Assembly (NCBI RefSeq): GCF_024758505.1
Contig: NZ_CP077970.1
Coordinates: forward strand, 9,193,501 to 9,257,500
From: Bradyrhizobium arachidis
GTDB lineage: Bacteria > Pseudomonadota > Alphaproteobacteria > Rhizobiales > Xanthobacteraceae
Reading direction: 5' to 3'
Length of the DNA stretch: 64,000 nucleotides
Below the pieces are notes generated by a model. It worked only from the letters and a program-made list of their open reading frames with translations. It had not been told where the DNA came from and searched no databases. Position 1 is the stretch's first letter. The number at the start of each line of letters is the position of its first letter. Both the position numbers and the translations under genes were made by a program. This document shows, piece by piece, positions 40,630 through 49,417 of this stretch.

Positions 40630-40709
40630 CAACGCAGCCTAGCCTGCGTTCATTGCCCAGCCATCATTAGCCCCAGATGCCTCCCCGGTTCGCTCCAGGA
40701 GAAGCGCCG

Positions 40710-41306
40710 ATGTGCGTTGAGTTGCTGACCTACGCCGATCTCAGTGCCCGCCTCAAGATCTCGCGCGAGGCCGCTCGTGCGCTGGCGAGACGTCGCCGGT
40801 TGCCGCGCTCGCGCAGGGATGACGGCAAAGCCCTGGTGAGCGTCGATTTCTCCGAACTGCGGTATACGCCCCGGCCACGGTGTGGCGGTGGGGCAGACCA
40901 CATCGCCGCCTCCATGGCAAAGACCGAGGCATCAGAGCCATTGCCGCTCCGATGGAACGGGGTTCTAGATCATTATTTCGACGCGTTTTCCGTGCGCGAA
41001 CCGGTATCCACTTCGCTCGAAAACGCATCAGAGATCGAGGCATTCAAGGCGGAGATCGCGCGGCTCGAAGCCATGGCTGCCGACGCGAGAGCGGATTTCG
41101 AGCGCGAGCGGGAGCGCGCCGATCGCCTCGACGTTGAGCTCAAGCAGGCGGCTGCCGAGACGACGGCAGCCAATGCGTGGGTGGCACGACTGGAAGAGGA
41201 GGTTGCGGCGCTGCGGACCGGTCGCTCGACCGCGGGACAGGCCGCGCTTCGATTGGGACATCTGGCCGCGGCCATCGTGGGCGCAGACCGCGCGGCGCGC
41301 AGGTAG
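40710..41306 (+). CDS. Hypothetical protein: N-terminal HTH plus C-terminal coiled coil
   Basis: 198 residues, ATG behind CCAGGAGAAG. The N-terminus ([20 protein letters not shown], then [20 protein letters not shown]) looks like a MerR/excisionase-type DNA-binding helix-turn-helix. After a linker, about residues 105-175 form a charged coiled coil ([40 protein letters not shown]), and the end is Ala-rich and hydrophobic ([20 protein letters not shown]). Only 46 bases before the ftsZ homologue, so the same operon. Not recognised; a division- or nucleoid-linked DNA-binding protein is a guess from context. Confidence 0.7.
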   Translation: MCVELLTYADLSARLKISREAARALARRRRLPRSRRDDGKALVSVDFSELRYTPRPRCGGGADHIAASMAKTEASEPLPLRWNGVLDHYFDAFSVREPVSTSLENASEIEAFKAEIARLEAMAADARADFERERERADRLDVELKQAAAETTAANAWVARLEEEVAALRTGRSTAGQAALRLGHLAAAIVGADRAARR

Positions 41307-41352
41307 CACTCTTTCTCCATCCCCGGCTTGCCGGAGCAACCGCGAGGGAAGC

Positions 41353-42606
41353 ATGACTGGCATCACCGATATTCACGAAATGAAGGCGCGCATCGTCGTA
41401 TTCGGGGTCGGCGGCGCCGGCGGCAATGCCGTCAACAACATGATCACGGCCGGACTGGAAGGGGTCGACTTCGTCGTCGCCAATACCGACGCGCAGGCGC
41501 TCGCCATGTCGAAGGCCAAGCGCCTCATCCAGCTCGGCACACAGGTGACCGCAGGCCTCGGCGCCGGCTCGCAGCCGGAACTCGGACGCGCCGCGGCCGA
41601 AGAGGCCATCGATACGATCCGCAATCATCTGAACGGCGCACACATGGTGTTCGTGACCGCCGGCATGGGCGGCGGGACCGGCACCGGGGCTGCCCCCGTC
41701 GTCGCCAGGGCTGCGCGCGAGCTCGGCATTCTCACGATCGGCGTGGTCACCAAGCCATTCTACTTCGAGGGGACGCGCCGCATGCGCTCCGCCGAACTCG
41801 GCATCGAGGAGCTGCTGAAGTCAGTCGACACCCTCCTGATCATCCCGAACCAGAATCTGTTCCGGGTCGCCAGCGAGAAGACCACATTCGCCGATGCCTT
41901 CGCCCTTGCCGACCAGGTGCTCTATTCGGGCGTGGCCTGCATCAGCGACCTCATCGTCAAGGAAGGCCTGATCAATCTGGATTTTGCCGACGTTCTCTCC
42001 GTCATGAAGGAGAAGGGCAAGGCCATGATGGGACGGGGCGAGGCTTCCGGCGAGAAGCGCGTGCTCGCCGCCGCCGTCGCCGCAATTTCCAACCCATTGA
42101 TCGAAAACCCCTCGATCAAGCGCGCCAGTGGCCTCATCATATCGATCACCGGCGGCAGGGATCTCATGCTGTTCGAGGTCGACGAAGCCGCGACCCGGAT
42201 TCGCGACGAGGCCGATCCGGACGCCAACATCATCGTCGGCGCGTCCTTCGATGAAAGCCTCGAAGGCATCGTCCGCGTCTCGGTGGTGGCGACCGGCATC
42301 GATAATGTCGACCCGGCGCAGCAGGCGCATACGGTGGAAAGCGCACTGACGCAGCTCGCCGGCCGGCTGCGCAACGACGGCCGCCGCATCGCCGATCGCA
42401 TCGAGCGCGGCGCACCGCCTCCGCAAGTGGAAAGCCCGCCGCTCCAGGCCCGCCAGCCCGCGAGCCAACCGGCAAGGCCGCATCAGGACTATGCGCGCCA
42501 GGCGGCTCCGCAGCCGCTCGATCCCTACGGCCGCACCGCTGCGCGCAATACGATCGACGAAGACCTCATCGATATCCCGGCCTTTTTGCGCCGCACGGCG
42601 AGCTGA
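41353..42606 (+). CDS. ftsZ2: FtsZ homologue (short second FtsZ)
   Basis: 417 residues. Tubulin-type GTPase: [17 protein letters not shown] at the N-terminus, the signature GGGTGTG at about 106-112, the T7 region [20 protein letters not shown], and a C-terminal tail ending [11 protein letters not shown], which keeps the conserved membrane-tether-binding peptide. It is much shorter than the main alphaproteobacterial FtsZ (close to 600 residues), lacking the long linker, and is not beside ftsQA, so it is taken as the second FtsZ known in rhizobia. Role alongside the main FtsZ is unclear. GTP-binding residues look intact. Confidence 0.88.
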   Translation: MTGITDIHEMKARIVVFGVGGAGGNAVNNMITAGLEGVDFVVANTDAQALAMSKAKRLIQLGTQVTAGLGAGSQPELGRAAAEEAIDTIRNHLNGAHMVFVTAGMGGGTGTGAAPVVARAARELGILTIGVVTKPFYFEGTRRMRSAELGIEELLKSVDTLLIIPNQNLFRVASEKTTFADAFALADQVLYSGVACISDLIVKEGLINLDFADVLSVMKEKGKAMMGRGEASGEKRVLAAAVAAISNPLIENPSIKRASGLIISITGGRDLMLFEVDEAATRIRDEADPDANIIVGASFDESLEGIVRVSVVATGIDNVDPAQQAHTVESALTQLAGRLRNDGRRIADRIERGAPPPQVESPPLQARQPASQPARPHQDYARQAAPQPLDPYGRTAARNTIDEDLIDIPAFLRRTAS

Positions 42607-42793
42607 GGGGGTCGGACCGGAGCGGAGCTGCTTGCGATCGGCGCACCGCGCGCCTCAGAAGCTCGTCTGCAGATCTGACGTTCGGAATTCGCCCATGAGA
42701 TTGCGCGCGGTACTATTCGTCCCAATCTCATCGTGCCCTGGACTCGCCTAGCAGCGGTCCATTTCCGGCATTGGAGAGTTGTTGTTTTACTCC

Positions 42794-42899
42794 GTCATTC
42801 CGGGGCGCGCCGCTTGGCGCGAGCCCGGAATCCATTGCTCAACAGTCACGGCGGCCCGATGGATCCCGGGCTCGCGACTTCGTCGCGCCCCGGGATGAC
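42794..42899. repeat. Dispersed palindromic repeat, 'GTCATTCCGGGGCGCG' class
   Basis: GTCATTCCGGGGCGCGCC at left, CGCGCCCCGGGATGAC at right; GGCGCGAGCCCGGAATCCAT / ATGGATCCCGGGCTCGCG inside. Between convergent genes ending at 42606 and 42933. Confidence 0.8.
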
Positions 42900-42932
42900 G
42901 ACCTGTTGTTGGGCTCGCTGGTAGCCAAGCGT

Positions 42933-43595
42933 TCACGCTGCCGTGCTGCGCGGGTTCTCCGCCGGCTGCTTCTTTTCCGGCTCCTTGTCGCGGGACAGCC
43001 ATGCCGGAAAACGAAGCAGGCGATCGTTGCTGTCTTTCGGCAGCTCGACGGGCGGCGCTTCATTGATGACCGAAATCGGGAGGTCCAGCGCAGCGTGGCC
43101 GGCCCGCACCGCATCCGCGCGCTGATCCAGCTCGCGCAACAGCGGATCAAGGACGCTGTCGACTTCGCTCGCCACCGACAACAGAAACGTATTGAGCTCG
43201 CGAGCCTCGGGCACGACGGCCGCAGCCGGCTCGATCGCCTTGCACAGACCATCGACGACGGGTGCAAACGCGCCGGCGGCTTGCCTGATTCGCGTCTTCA
43301 TCGCTTCGAGTTCGCTCAAGATGCGATCCCGCTCCCGCCGCTTTTTCTCCTCCGAAAGGCGGGCTTCGATTTCGGCGATCTGAGCCGTCAGGGTCGTGGC
43401 TTCGGATGCGAGGGCATCGCGCCTTCCGCGCGCGCGATCCAGATCCCGGGCGAGATTATCCACTAAGTCGTCCTTTCCGAACATGGCATTGCTCCGTAGG
43501 ACAGCCGTAACGCGAACCGCCAGCCTGGCAGCCGAACGAATGGCCGGATCGGCCAAAACAGGCATCAGCTTCGGTCGCGTCACATGGGCCGACAT
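42933..43595 (-). CDS. Coiled-coil hypothetical protein
   Basis: 220 residues from the ATG at 43595 (GGGGGATC upstream); MFGKDDLVDN at 43484 with GGAG is a second possible start. The centre is a long coiled coil (NLARDLDRARGRRDALASEA; IEARLSEEKKRRERDRILSE), then AFAPVVDGLCKAIEPAAAVV and a Pro/Lys-rich end. Convergent with the second ftsZ, preceded by a CtrA-type box. Not recognised. Confidence 0.72.
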   Translation of the reverse strand: MSAHVTRPKLMPVLADPAIRSAARLAVRVTAVLRSNAMFGKDDLVDNLARDLDRARGRRDALASEATTLTAQIAEIEARLSEEKKRRERDRILSELEAMKTRIRQAAGAFAPVVDGLCKAIEPAAAVVPEARELNTFLLSVASEVDSVLDPLLRELDQRADAVRAGHAALDLPISVINEAPPVELPKDSNDRLLRFPAWLSRDKEPEKKQPAENPRSTAA

Positions 43596-43633
43596 GGTGA
43601 TCCCCCATTCGTCCACATTAGGCGACCGTATGG

Positions 43634-43649
43634 TTAACAAGGGGTTAAC
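43634..43649. promoter_or_regulatory. CtrA-type binding site between coiled-coil gene and DUF2235 gene
   Basis: TTAACAAGGGGTTAAC: TTAA, seven bases, TTAAC. It is 38 bases before the coiled-coil gene (minus strand) and 75 before the DUF2235 gene (plus strand), so it could act on either. Confidence 0.65.
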
Positions 43650-43723
43650 TTCCACAGCGATGCGGCAATGGGGCCGCGCTTCCGCTATACTCGCCCCGGT
43701 AGCATCACTCCGGGAGGCATACC

Positions 43724-45055
43724 GTGGAGCACGAGCGCAAGAGCGAGTCGAAGTCTGAGCCGAAAAACCTCGTCATCTGCTGTGACGGCACCGGCAACGA
43801 GATCAGCGAGAACATCTCGAACGTGCTGAAGCTCTATCGCTGCCTGCGCAAGACGGACAAGACGCAGCCGCGGCAGATGGTGTTCTACGATCCCGGGGTC
43901 GGCACGGTGACGGAGCCTTCGACGTGGCACCGCCTCAAGGCCAACGTCAATTTGGTGCTGGGACTCGCCACCGGCTACGGGCTCGACGACAATGTGCTGT
44001 CGGCCTATTGCTTCCTGGTCGAGCATTATGAGCCCGGCGACCAGATCTATCTGTTCGGTTTTTCGCGCGGCGCCTATACGGTGCGGGTGCTGGCGGGGCT
44101 GATCCACAAGGTGGGGCTGATCTCGCCGGAGCAGGTGAACCTCGCAGGTTCCGGGCTGATCTCCTACAAGCAATATTCAGGCAGCGGGCGCGGCAACGAC
44201 ATCGCCGACCTCACCGATGCCGGCAGCGACGAGGACGGGCCGTTCGCGGTCGACCGCTTCGATCTCGCCGCGCAGTTCGCGCGCATCACCTCCTCGCGCT
44301 GGCCGACGATCCGCTTCGTCGGCGTCTGGGACACCGTGGCGAGCGTGATCGTGCCGCGCGCCGACCGCTTCTATCTGCCGAGTTTTGAGGAGCTCGCCTT
44401 CACGCTGCGCAATCCGAGCGTCAAAATCTTCCGGCAGGCGATCTCGATCGACGAGCGGCGCTGCATGTTCCGCCTCAAGGCGTGGAAGGAGCCGCAGGAG
44501 TTTTGGAGCAACCGCTTCGTGCCCGACGACAAGAAGGTGCCGCAGGACATCTTGCAGGTGTGGTTCGCGGGCGTGCATTGCGACGTCGGCGGCGGCTACA
44601 GGGAGAGCGAGAGCGGCGCGTCAAAGTATCCGCTGCTGTGGATGATCGACGAGGCCGCGAAGGCGGGCCTCAACTTCAACCCGCGCACCGTGAACCAGCT
44701 CGCCTGGGGCATCCAGCGCAAGAACTCACCGTTCTCCTATGTCGCGCCGAGTTTTGTCGGCAAGCCGGGAACGCCCGGCGGCCTGCACGATTCCATGAAT
44801 GCGGCCTGGCGCCTGCTGGAGTTCGTGCCGAAGAAGGCGAAGTACAAGGAATGGCCGAAGCGGCAGGTGCACTTCGGCTTCTACATCCCCGATTGCGAAC
44901 CGCGCCTCATCCCCGACGGCGCCCATGTGCATGAGAGCGTGGTGAGGCGGATGGACGAGATGGCCGACTATCGGCCGGTGAATCTGCCGGCGCGGTACGA
45001 GGTGGTGCCGATGCCGGTGGAGCCGGCGCATGCGGGGGGCGGCGAAGCGGAATGA
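43724..45055 (+). CDS. DUF2235 domain-containing protein (alpha/beta-hydrolase fold)
   Basis: 443 residues, GTG start behind GGGAGGCATACC. Conserved blocks: KNLVICCDGTGNEISENISN at the start, the nucleophile elbow YLFGFSRGAYTVRVLAGLIH, RFVGVWDTVASV and VWFAGVHCDVGGGYRESES, all typical of DUF2235, the fold shared with type VI secretion phospholipase effectors (Tle1). No secretion genes are near, so a cytoplasmic hydrolase is as likely. The C-terminus is Pro/Ala/Gly-rich. Confidence 0.88.
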   Translation: MEHERKSESKSEPKNLVICCDGTGNEISENISNVLKLYRCLRKTDKTQPRQMVFYDPGVGTVTEPSTWHRLKANVNLVLGLATGYGLDDNVLSAYCFLVEHYEPGDQIYLFGFSRGAYTVRVLAGLIHKVGLISPEQVNLAGSGLISYKQYSGSGRGNDIADLTDAGSDEDGPFAVDRFDLAAQFARITSSRWPTIRFVGVWDTVASVIVPRADRFYLPSFEELAFTLRNPSVKIFRQAISIDERRCMFRLKAWKEPQEFWSNRFVPDDKKVPQDILQVWFAGVHCDVGGGYRESESGASKYPLLWMIDEAAKAGLNFNPRTVNQLAWGIQRKNSPFSYVAPSFVGKPGTPGGLHDSMNAAWRLLEFVPKKAKYKEWPKRQVHFGFYIPDCEPRLIPDGAHVHESVVRRMDEMADYRPVNLPARYEVVPMPVEPAHAGGGEAE

Positions 45056-45228
45056 CGCTGCCACCCTCCCCTGGAGGGTAAGAGCGGGCCCGCCTCCCGC
45101 ACGGTTAATGCAACCTGAATCGCGCCGAAGAATCCCTAAAATGCGCATGCTGCGGTTAGGGGCGCTGGAATGACCTCCGTTCCATTATTTCCCGATCGTG
45201 CCTTAAGCGAAGCGGAGGAGACGCGACA

Positions 45229-45474
45229 ATGTTTCAGCGCAGGTTTGCCCGGGTGAAGCCGGCCGGACTGGTGTCGCGCCAGGCCAAGATCATCACGGAT
45301 GCGAAGAAGCCGGCGATTCCCTGCACGCTGATCGACTATTCGCCGGGCGGCGCCTGCGTCGATCTCGGCGGCCAGGTCGCGCTGCCCGACCGGTTCGATC
45401 TGCTGCATGTCAACACGCGCAAGCGGTGCCGGATCGCGTGGAAGCGCGGGTCACGGATCGGGGTGGTGTTTTAG
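45229..45474 (+). CDS. PilZ domain protein (81 aa)
   Basis: A compact PilZ-like protein: KIITDAKKPAIPCTLIDYSP, then GGACVDLGGQVALPDRFDLL and CRIAWKRGSRIGVVF at the end. The IDYSPGGA block corresponds to the (D/N)xSxxG motif of c-di-GMP receptors; the upstream RxxxR is replaced by QRRFARVK, so ligand binding is uncertain. GGAGGAGACG precedes the ATG. Confidence 0.78.
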   Translation: MFQRRFARVKPAGLVSRQAKIITDAKKPAIPCTLIDYSPGGACVDLGGQVALPDRFDLLHVNTRKRCRIAWKRGSRIGVVF

Positions 45475-45486
45475 AGGCGTGCTGTC

Positions 45487-45647
45487 ACCCTCCCCTGGAG
45501 GGGGAGGGTCGGCTCACATTGAGCGCAGCGAAAATGTGAGACGGGGTGGGGTGATGGTCTCTCCGCGTTCAACACTGCCCGAGTGGAGAGATCACCCCAC
45601 CCCGCTCGCGCTGCGCGCGATCGACCCTCCCCCTCCAGGGGAGGGTA
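45487..45647. repeat. Dispersed palindromic repeat, 'ACCCTCCCCTGGAGGGGG' class
   Basis: Left block ACCCTCCCCTGGAGGGGGAG then GGTCGGCTCACATTGAGCGC; right block CGCGCGATCGACCCTCCCCC then TCCAGGGGAGGGT; the centre has GGGGTGGGGTGATGGTCTCT facing AGAGATCACCCCACCCCG. Short fragments of the same class are at 45064-45081 and 53826-53848. Confidence 0.78.
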
Positions 45648-45655
45648 AGAGGACC

Positions 45656-46066
45656 CTACTTCCTCCGCCACCGCGCCTTCGTGCCGGCGGTGATCTGCAT
45701 GGCGACACCGGCGATCCAGCCGGCGAGCACGAGCCAGGTCCACACCGCGTGCGGATCGAGCCGCAGCACGATGACGGCGACGGAGGCAAATGCCGTGAGC
45801 GTGGCGCAGAAGGTGCCGACGGCGCTCAGGAACTCGGCGGCATCGACGTCGTCATCGCCGGGAACGAAATGCAGTTGCGGCGCGTCGATGCCGAGATAGA
45901 AGCCGACCGCCCCTAACATCATCATCAGCAGCAGAAATCCCTGCGTGGTGAGATGCGCGATCGACGAGCCGACATAGGCGCCGACGAACAGACCGCACGC
46001 GGCACCCGCGAGCGCAAGCCCGACACGCTCCAGAACGTGGGCCGCCTTCCTGACGCGGAACCGCAT
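45656..46066 (-). CDS. Hypothetical membrane protein (136 aa)
   Basis: Four hydrophobic segments (LALAGAACGLFVGAYVGSSI; TQGFLLLMMMLGAVGFYLGI; SAVGTFCATLTAFASVAVIV; TWLVLAGWIAGVAMQITAG) with a short acidic loop (HFVPGDDDVDAAEF) between the second and third. No recognised family. Confidence 0.72.
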   Translation of the reverse strand: MRFRVRKAAHVLERVGLALAGAACGLFVGAYVGSSIAHLTTQGFLLLMMMLGAVGFYLGIDAPQLHFVPGDDDVDAAEFLSAVGTFCATLTAFASVAVIVLRLDPHAVWTWLVLAGWIAGVAMQITAGTKARWRRK

Positions 46067-46177
46067 GGCAAGCCTCCGGCATTGACGAGGGCGAGGTTAG
46101 GCTTTTTCCGAATGGCGTGAAAGGTAAGTAGTGTCACGGAGAGGTGAGTGCGGTGCGGTGGCGCCGCAAATTCCACT

Positions 46178-46316
46178 GTCGTCCCGGCGCAGGCCGGGAC
46201 CCATAACCACAGGGAGTAGTTTGGCGAAGACTCGCAGTTGGCGTGCTTCGTTGGGACTAGCACCGTGCGCCATCGATAGATCACGCGGTATGGGTCCCGG
46301 CCTTCGCCGGGACGAC
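46178..46316. repeat. Dispersed palindromic repeat, 'GTCGTCCCGGCGCAGGCCGGGAC' class
   Basis: GTCGTCCCGGCGCAGGCCGG at left, CCGGCCTTCGCCGGGACGAC at right; ACCCATAACC faces GGTATGGGT. The centre (about 46210-46280) is less paired than in the relative at 7247-7387. Confidence 0.75.
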
Positions 46317-46365
46317 CACTGTGATTGTGGCGCTGTCCCCGCATCTCACGAACAGCGCGCAGCGC

Positions 46366-47478
46366 CTACCTCGCCCCGAACGTCGTCTGCCCGAACAGCG
46401 CCTTCTGCGTCGACGGCTGCGAGCGCCAGTATTGCGGAGGAGCGTCGACCGTGCCGCCGAGCTCGGCGGCGGCGTGCCAGCCCCAGCGGGGGTCGTAGAG
46501 CATGCCGCGCGCGAGCGCGACCATGTCGGCCTTGCCGCTGGCGACGATCTCCTCGGCGTGCTTTGCCTCGGTGATGAGGCCAACCGCCACCGTCGTCACG
46601 CCGACCTCGCGCCTGATGGCCTCCGCGAACTGCACCTGGTAGCCGGGGCCGAGCGGAATTTTTTGCTTCGGTGATACGCCGCCGGAGGACGCGTCGATCC
46701 AGTCGACGCCGCGCGCCTTCAGCGCCTTGCAAAATTCAATGGTCTGCACCAGATCCCAGCCGCCCTCGATCCAGTCGGTGGAGGAGACGCGGATGCCCAC
46801 CGGCTTGTCGTGCGGGAACGCGGCGCGCACCGCGTCGAAGATTTCGAGCGGATAGCGCATGCGGTTCTGCAAGCTGCCGCCATATTCGTCGGTCCGCTGG
46901 TTCGAGATCGGCGACAAGAACTGGTGCATGAGATAGCCGTGGGCGCCGTGCAGCTCGATGGCGTCGATGCCGAGCCGCGCGGCGCGCTTCGTGCAGTCGA
47001 CGAAGGCATCGCGGATGCGCTTCAGGCCCGCGGCATCGAGCGCGATGGGCGCCGCCTCCTCTTCTTTGTGCGGCACGGCGCTCGGGGCCACCGGGCGCCA
47101 GCCGCCCTTGTCCGCCGGGATGAGCTGCCCGCCGTCCCAGGGACGCGCGCTGGAAGCTTTGCGGCCCGCATGGGCGATCTGCATCGCGACCGCCGCGGTG
47201 GAACGCTTTCGCACCGAGGCGAGGATGGGCACGAGCGCGGCCTCGCAGGCGTCGTCGTAGAGGCCGAGGCAGCCCGGCGTGATGCGGCCGATCGCCTCCA
47301 CATGGGTGGCCTCGATGCAAAACATCGAAGCCCCTGACAGCGCCAGCGAGTTGATGTGGGTAAAGTGCCAATCATTGGCGACGCCGTCCTCGGCCGAATA
47401 TTGGCACATCGGCGACACGATGATGCGGTTCTTGAGGCTCAATCCGCGCAGCTCGATCGGGGCAAACAGGGCGCTCAT
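46366..47478 (-). CDS. NADH:flavin oxidoreductase, Old Yellow Enzyme family (YqjM-like)
   Basis: 370-residue FMN-dependent ene-reductase. The N-terminus LFAPIELRGLSLKNRIIVSP runs into MCQYSAEDGVANDWHF with the redox-sensing Cys of the YqjM subgroup; AMQIAHAGRKASS, GIDAIELHGAHGYLMHQFLS (active-site His pair) and RTDEYGGSLQNRMRYPLEI are all standard. Such enzymes reduce activated C=C bonds with NAD(P)H. Stands alone. Confidence 0.92.
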   Translation of the reverse strand: MSALFAPIELRGLSLKNRIIVSPMCQYSAEDGVANDWHFTHINSLALSGASMFCIEATHVEAIGRITPGCLGLYDDACEAALVPILASVRKRSTAAVAMQIAHAGRKASSARPWDGGQLIPADKGGWRPVAPSAVPHKEEEAAPIALDAAGLKRIRDAFVDCTKRAARLGIDAIELHGAHGYLMHQFLSPISNQRTDEYGGSLQNRMRYPLEIFDAVRAAFPHDKPVGIRVSSTDWIEGGWDLVQTIEFCKALKARGVDWIDASSGGVSPKQKIPLGPGYQVQFAEAIRREVGVTTVAVGLITEAKHAEEIVASGKADMVALARGMLYDPRWGWHAAAELGGTVDAPPQYWRSQPSTQKALFGQTTFGAR

Positions 47479-47596
47479 GCGGGAGTTCCGGAATGGGGGC
47501 GATGGGGCTGGAGTTTAGCGAGCGCGCAGCGATTGACCAGCGGCGCCACCGGCATGGCTGCTCACGGCCTGCGCATTCCGACCCCGGGACGACCGG

Positions 47597-48301
47597 CTAT
47601 TGCCAGAAATCGCCCTGCCGCAGCTTGCCGATGCGGTAGCGATCCCCGCGCCCCAGCGTGACGTTGGCCTTGGCGGCGAACTCGATCTGGAAGCGGCCGT
47701 CCTTCATCTCGGTCAGGCTGCCGAGATCGCCCAGCTTTTCAGCCAGCGCCTTGTCGTTCTTGACGAACACGCGGGAGTCGTTGAGGCGGAAACGGCGCGG
47801 CGATCGCCACTCCACGGTGGGGAAGTAGTTGCGCATGTCGCCGTCGGTCTTGCGATCGACGGCGCGGCCGGTCGCCTCGCGAAACAGGTCCGGCGCCTCG
47901 ATGCGCCGCGCGCGGCCGTTCTCGATGACATAGAGGTTGAGCGTCATGATGTGCCGGTCGCTGCGGAAGGAAACCGCGACGTAATGCGAATCGGGCGACC
48001 AGGCGGCGTAGTAGGCGTCGGGCGCGGTATCGAGATTGTTCTCCTGGCTGATATCGTCGAGCGTGGCCAGCCGGCGATGGCCGGGCTCGGCCATCAGGTA
48101 GACGTGGAATTTGTCGTGACCACCCTCGCCCTCGCCATGGGCCGCGACCGACAGCCGCTTGTTCGGCGCCCACCCGCCCGTGATGATGGCGTACTCGTCC
48201 TTCGCATAGGTCTTCTCGGCCGTGGCGTGGGCCGGCGACAGCGCGCACACGGCCAGGAACGGCACCATGACGAGGGCGATGATGGCAGAACGAAGCTGCA
48301 T
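47597..48301 (-). CDS. Exported hypothetical protein (234 aa)
   Basis: The signal peptide is MQLRSAIIALVMVPFLAVCA followed by LSPAHA. The mature part contains GGWAPNKRLSVAAHGEGEGG, YYAAWSPDSHYVAVSFRSDR (a WD/PD40-like strand pattern) and NGRARRIEAPDLFREATGRA. It may form part of a small beta-propeller-like fold. Family not recognised; periplasmic. It follows the phytase-like gene by 39 bases on the same strand. Confidence 0.75.
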   Translation of the reverse strand: MQLRSAIIALVMVPFLAVCALSPAHATAEKTYAKDEYAIITGGWAPNKRLSVAAHGEGEGGHDKFHVYLMAEPGHRRLATLDDISQENNLDTAPDAYYAAWSPDSHYVAVSFRSDRHIMTLNLYVIENGRARRIEAPDLFREATGRAVDRKTDGDMRNYFPTVEWRSPRRFRLNDSRVFVKNDKALAEKLGDLGSLTEMKDGRFQIEFAAKANVTLGRGDRYRIGKLRQGDFWQ

Positions 48302-48340
48302 GCCACTTTGTCGCGGGCGCGGGCGGCCGCGTTCAACGCG

Positions 48341-49417
48341 TCACTCCACCAGCGTGAACTGCAGCAGGATCGTGCGCTGGAGCATGGAAAAATTATCGTC
48401 GGAGACCAGCGTCAGCACGGTCTCGCCCTCGGGCGTGACGTGGGCGTCAATGCCCTCCATGTTGTCGATCTCGTGGCCGAGATCGGCCGAGAACAGTGTG
48501 AGGCCATCGACCAGCGCGTTCGGCGCGATCGACTTGAGCTGTAGCGACCGGATCCGGATATTGACGCCGGTGAACCAGGAGAATTTTCGTTCCAGCACCA
48601 ACAGCTCGCCCGAGGGCAGCAGCACGGCGTCGCTGATGTCAAAATTCTCGGTGCGGCGGATCGAGAACTGGCCGGGCGTCGGGCCGCCGACCAGGAACGC
48701 GATGAGATTGCCGCTTCCGTCGAGCCCGCGCTCGGACAGTGCGATCAGCGTGCCCGCGAGCGGCTGTCCCTTCGGCACCACGACGAGGGCTTCGAGGCCT
48801 TTGTTGTAGGGCAATCGTTTCGCGGCTGATGGCAGCGGCATCACTTCGCCGCGTGACCGCGTAAACCCCTTTGAGAAATCGTAGCGCAAGAGCTGGTTGA
48901 CGCGCTCGAGCCCGACATAGACGTAGGAGCCGTCGAGCGCGAGCGATTCCGAATCGTACCAGTAGCGCTTTTCGGTGATGGGACGGCCGTCCGCATTGAG
49001 CATCGGCGAGGCCTCGACGTTTTCGAGCCCGACCATTTCGCGGCCCGCATAGCGGATACGACCGGTGAACCAGGTGGCCTGGTCCGAGATCGCGATGAAG
49101 CGCTCGCCTTTGCTGTCGAGGCGAATGCCGGAGAGGCCGCCAAAGCCGCGATGCGGCGAGGTCAGCACAAGACCGCTGCGATAGTCGAGCGAGCCGAAGC
49201 GCGTGCGCGTGCGATCGCGCGGCTCGAAGGCGAGAATCGCCCGCGCGTTGACCTCGATGGCGACCGGCTCGGTGACGGCGTGCTCGGCGATGCCGGTCGC
49301 CGATTTCGGCGGCGACTCGGTCGCGAGCTGGGCCTGCGCAAGGCCCGGTACTGCAAGAATGGAAACCCCCGCCGCCGCGCGGCTGAGAAACTGGCGGCGG
49401 GAGGCGCGTGTGCTCAC
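48341..49417 (-). CDS. Esterase-like activity of phytase family protein, Tat-exported
   Basis: 358 residues. Twin-arginine signal ([20 protein letters not shown], cleavage after GLAQA). Mature body: [40 protein letters not shown], then [20 protein letters not shown] and [16 protein letters not shown] blocks of the phytase-like beta-propeller family. Substrate unknown. Its start overlaps the cobT stop by four bases, so it is coupled to the cobaltochelatase genes although nothing links it to cobalamin. Confidence 0.82.
   Translation of the reverse strand: MSTRASRRQFLSRAAAGVSILAVPGLAQAQLATESPPKSATGIAEHAVTEPVAIEVNARAILAFEPRDRTRTRFGSLDYRSGLVLTSPHRGFGGLSGIRLDSKGERFIAISDQATWFTGRIRYAGREMVGLENVEASPMLNADGRPITEKRYWYDSESLALDGSYVYVGLERVNQLLRYDFSKGFTRSRGEVMPLPSAAKRLPYNKGLEALVVVPKGQPLAGTLIALSERGLDGSGNLIAFLVGGPTPGQFSIRRTENFDISDAVLLPSGELLVLERKFSWFTGVNIRIRSLQLKSIAPNALVDGLTLFSADLGHEIDNMEGIDAHVTPEGETVLTLVSDDNFSMLQRTILLQFTLVE

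Larger units (their letters stand above)
40263..40709. other. 447-bp divergent intergenic region with CtrA-type box
   Basis: Holds a short hairpin repeat (CACCTCTCCC, ATA, GGGAGAGGTG at 40434-40456), GC-rich palindromic stretches around 40375-40400 and the CtrA-type box at 40614-40629. No gene is certain. Confidence 0.55.
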
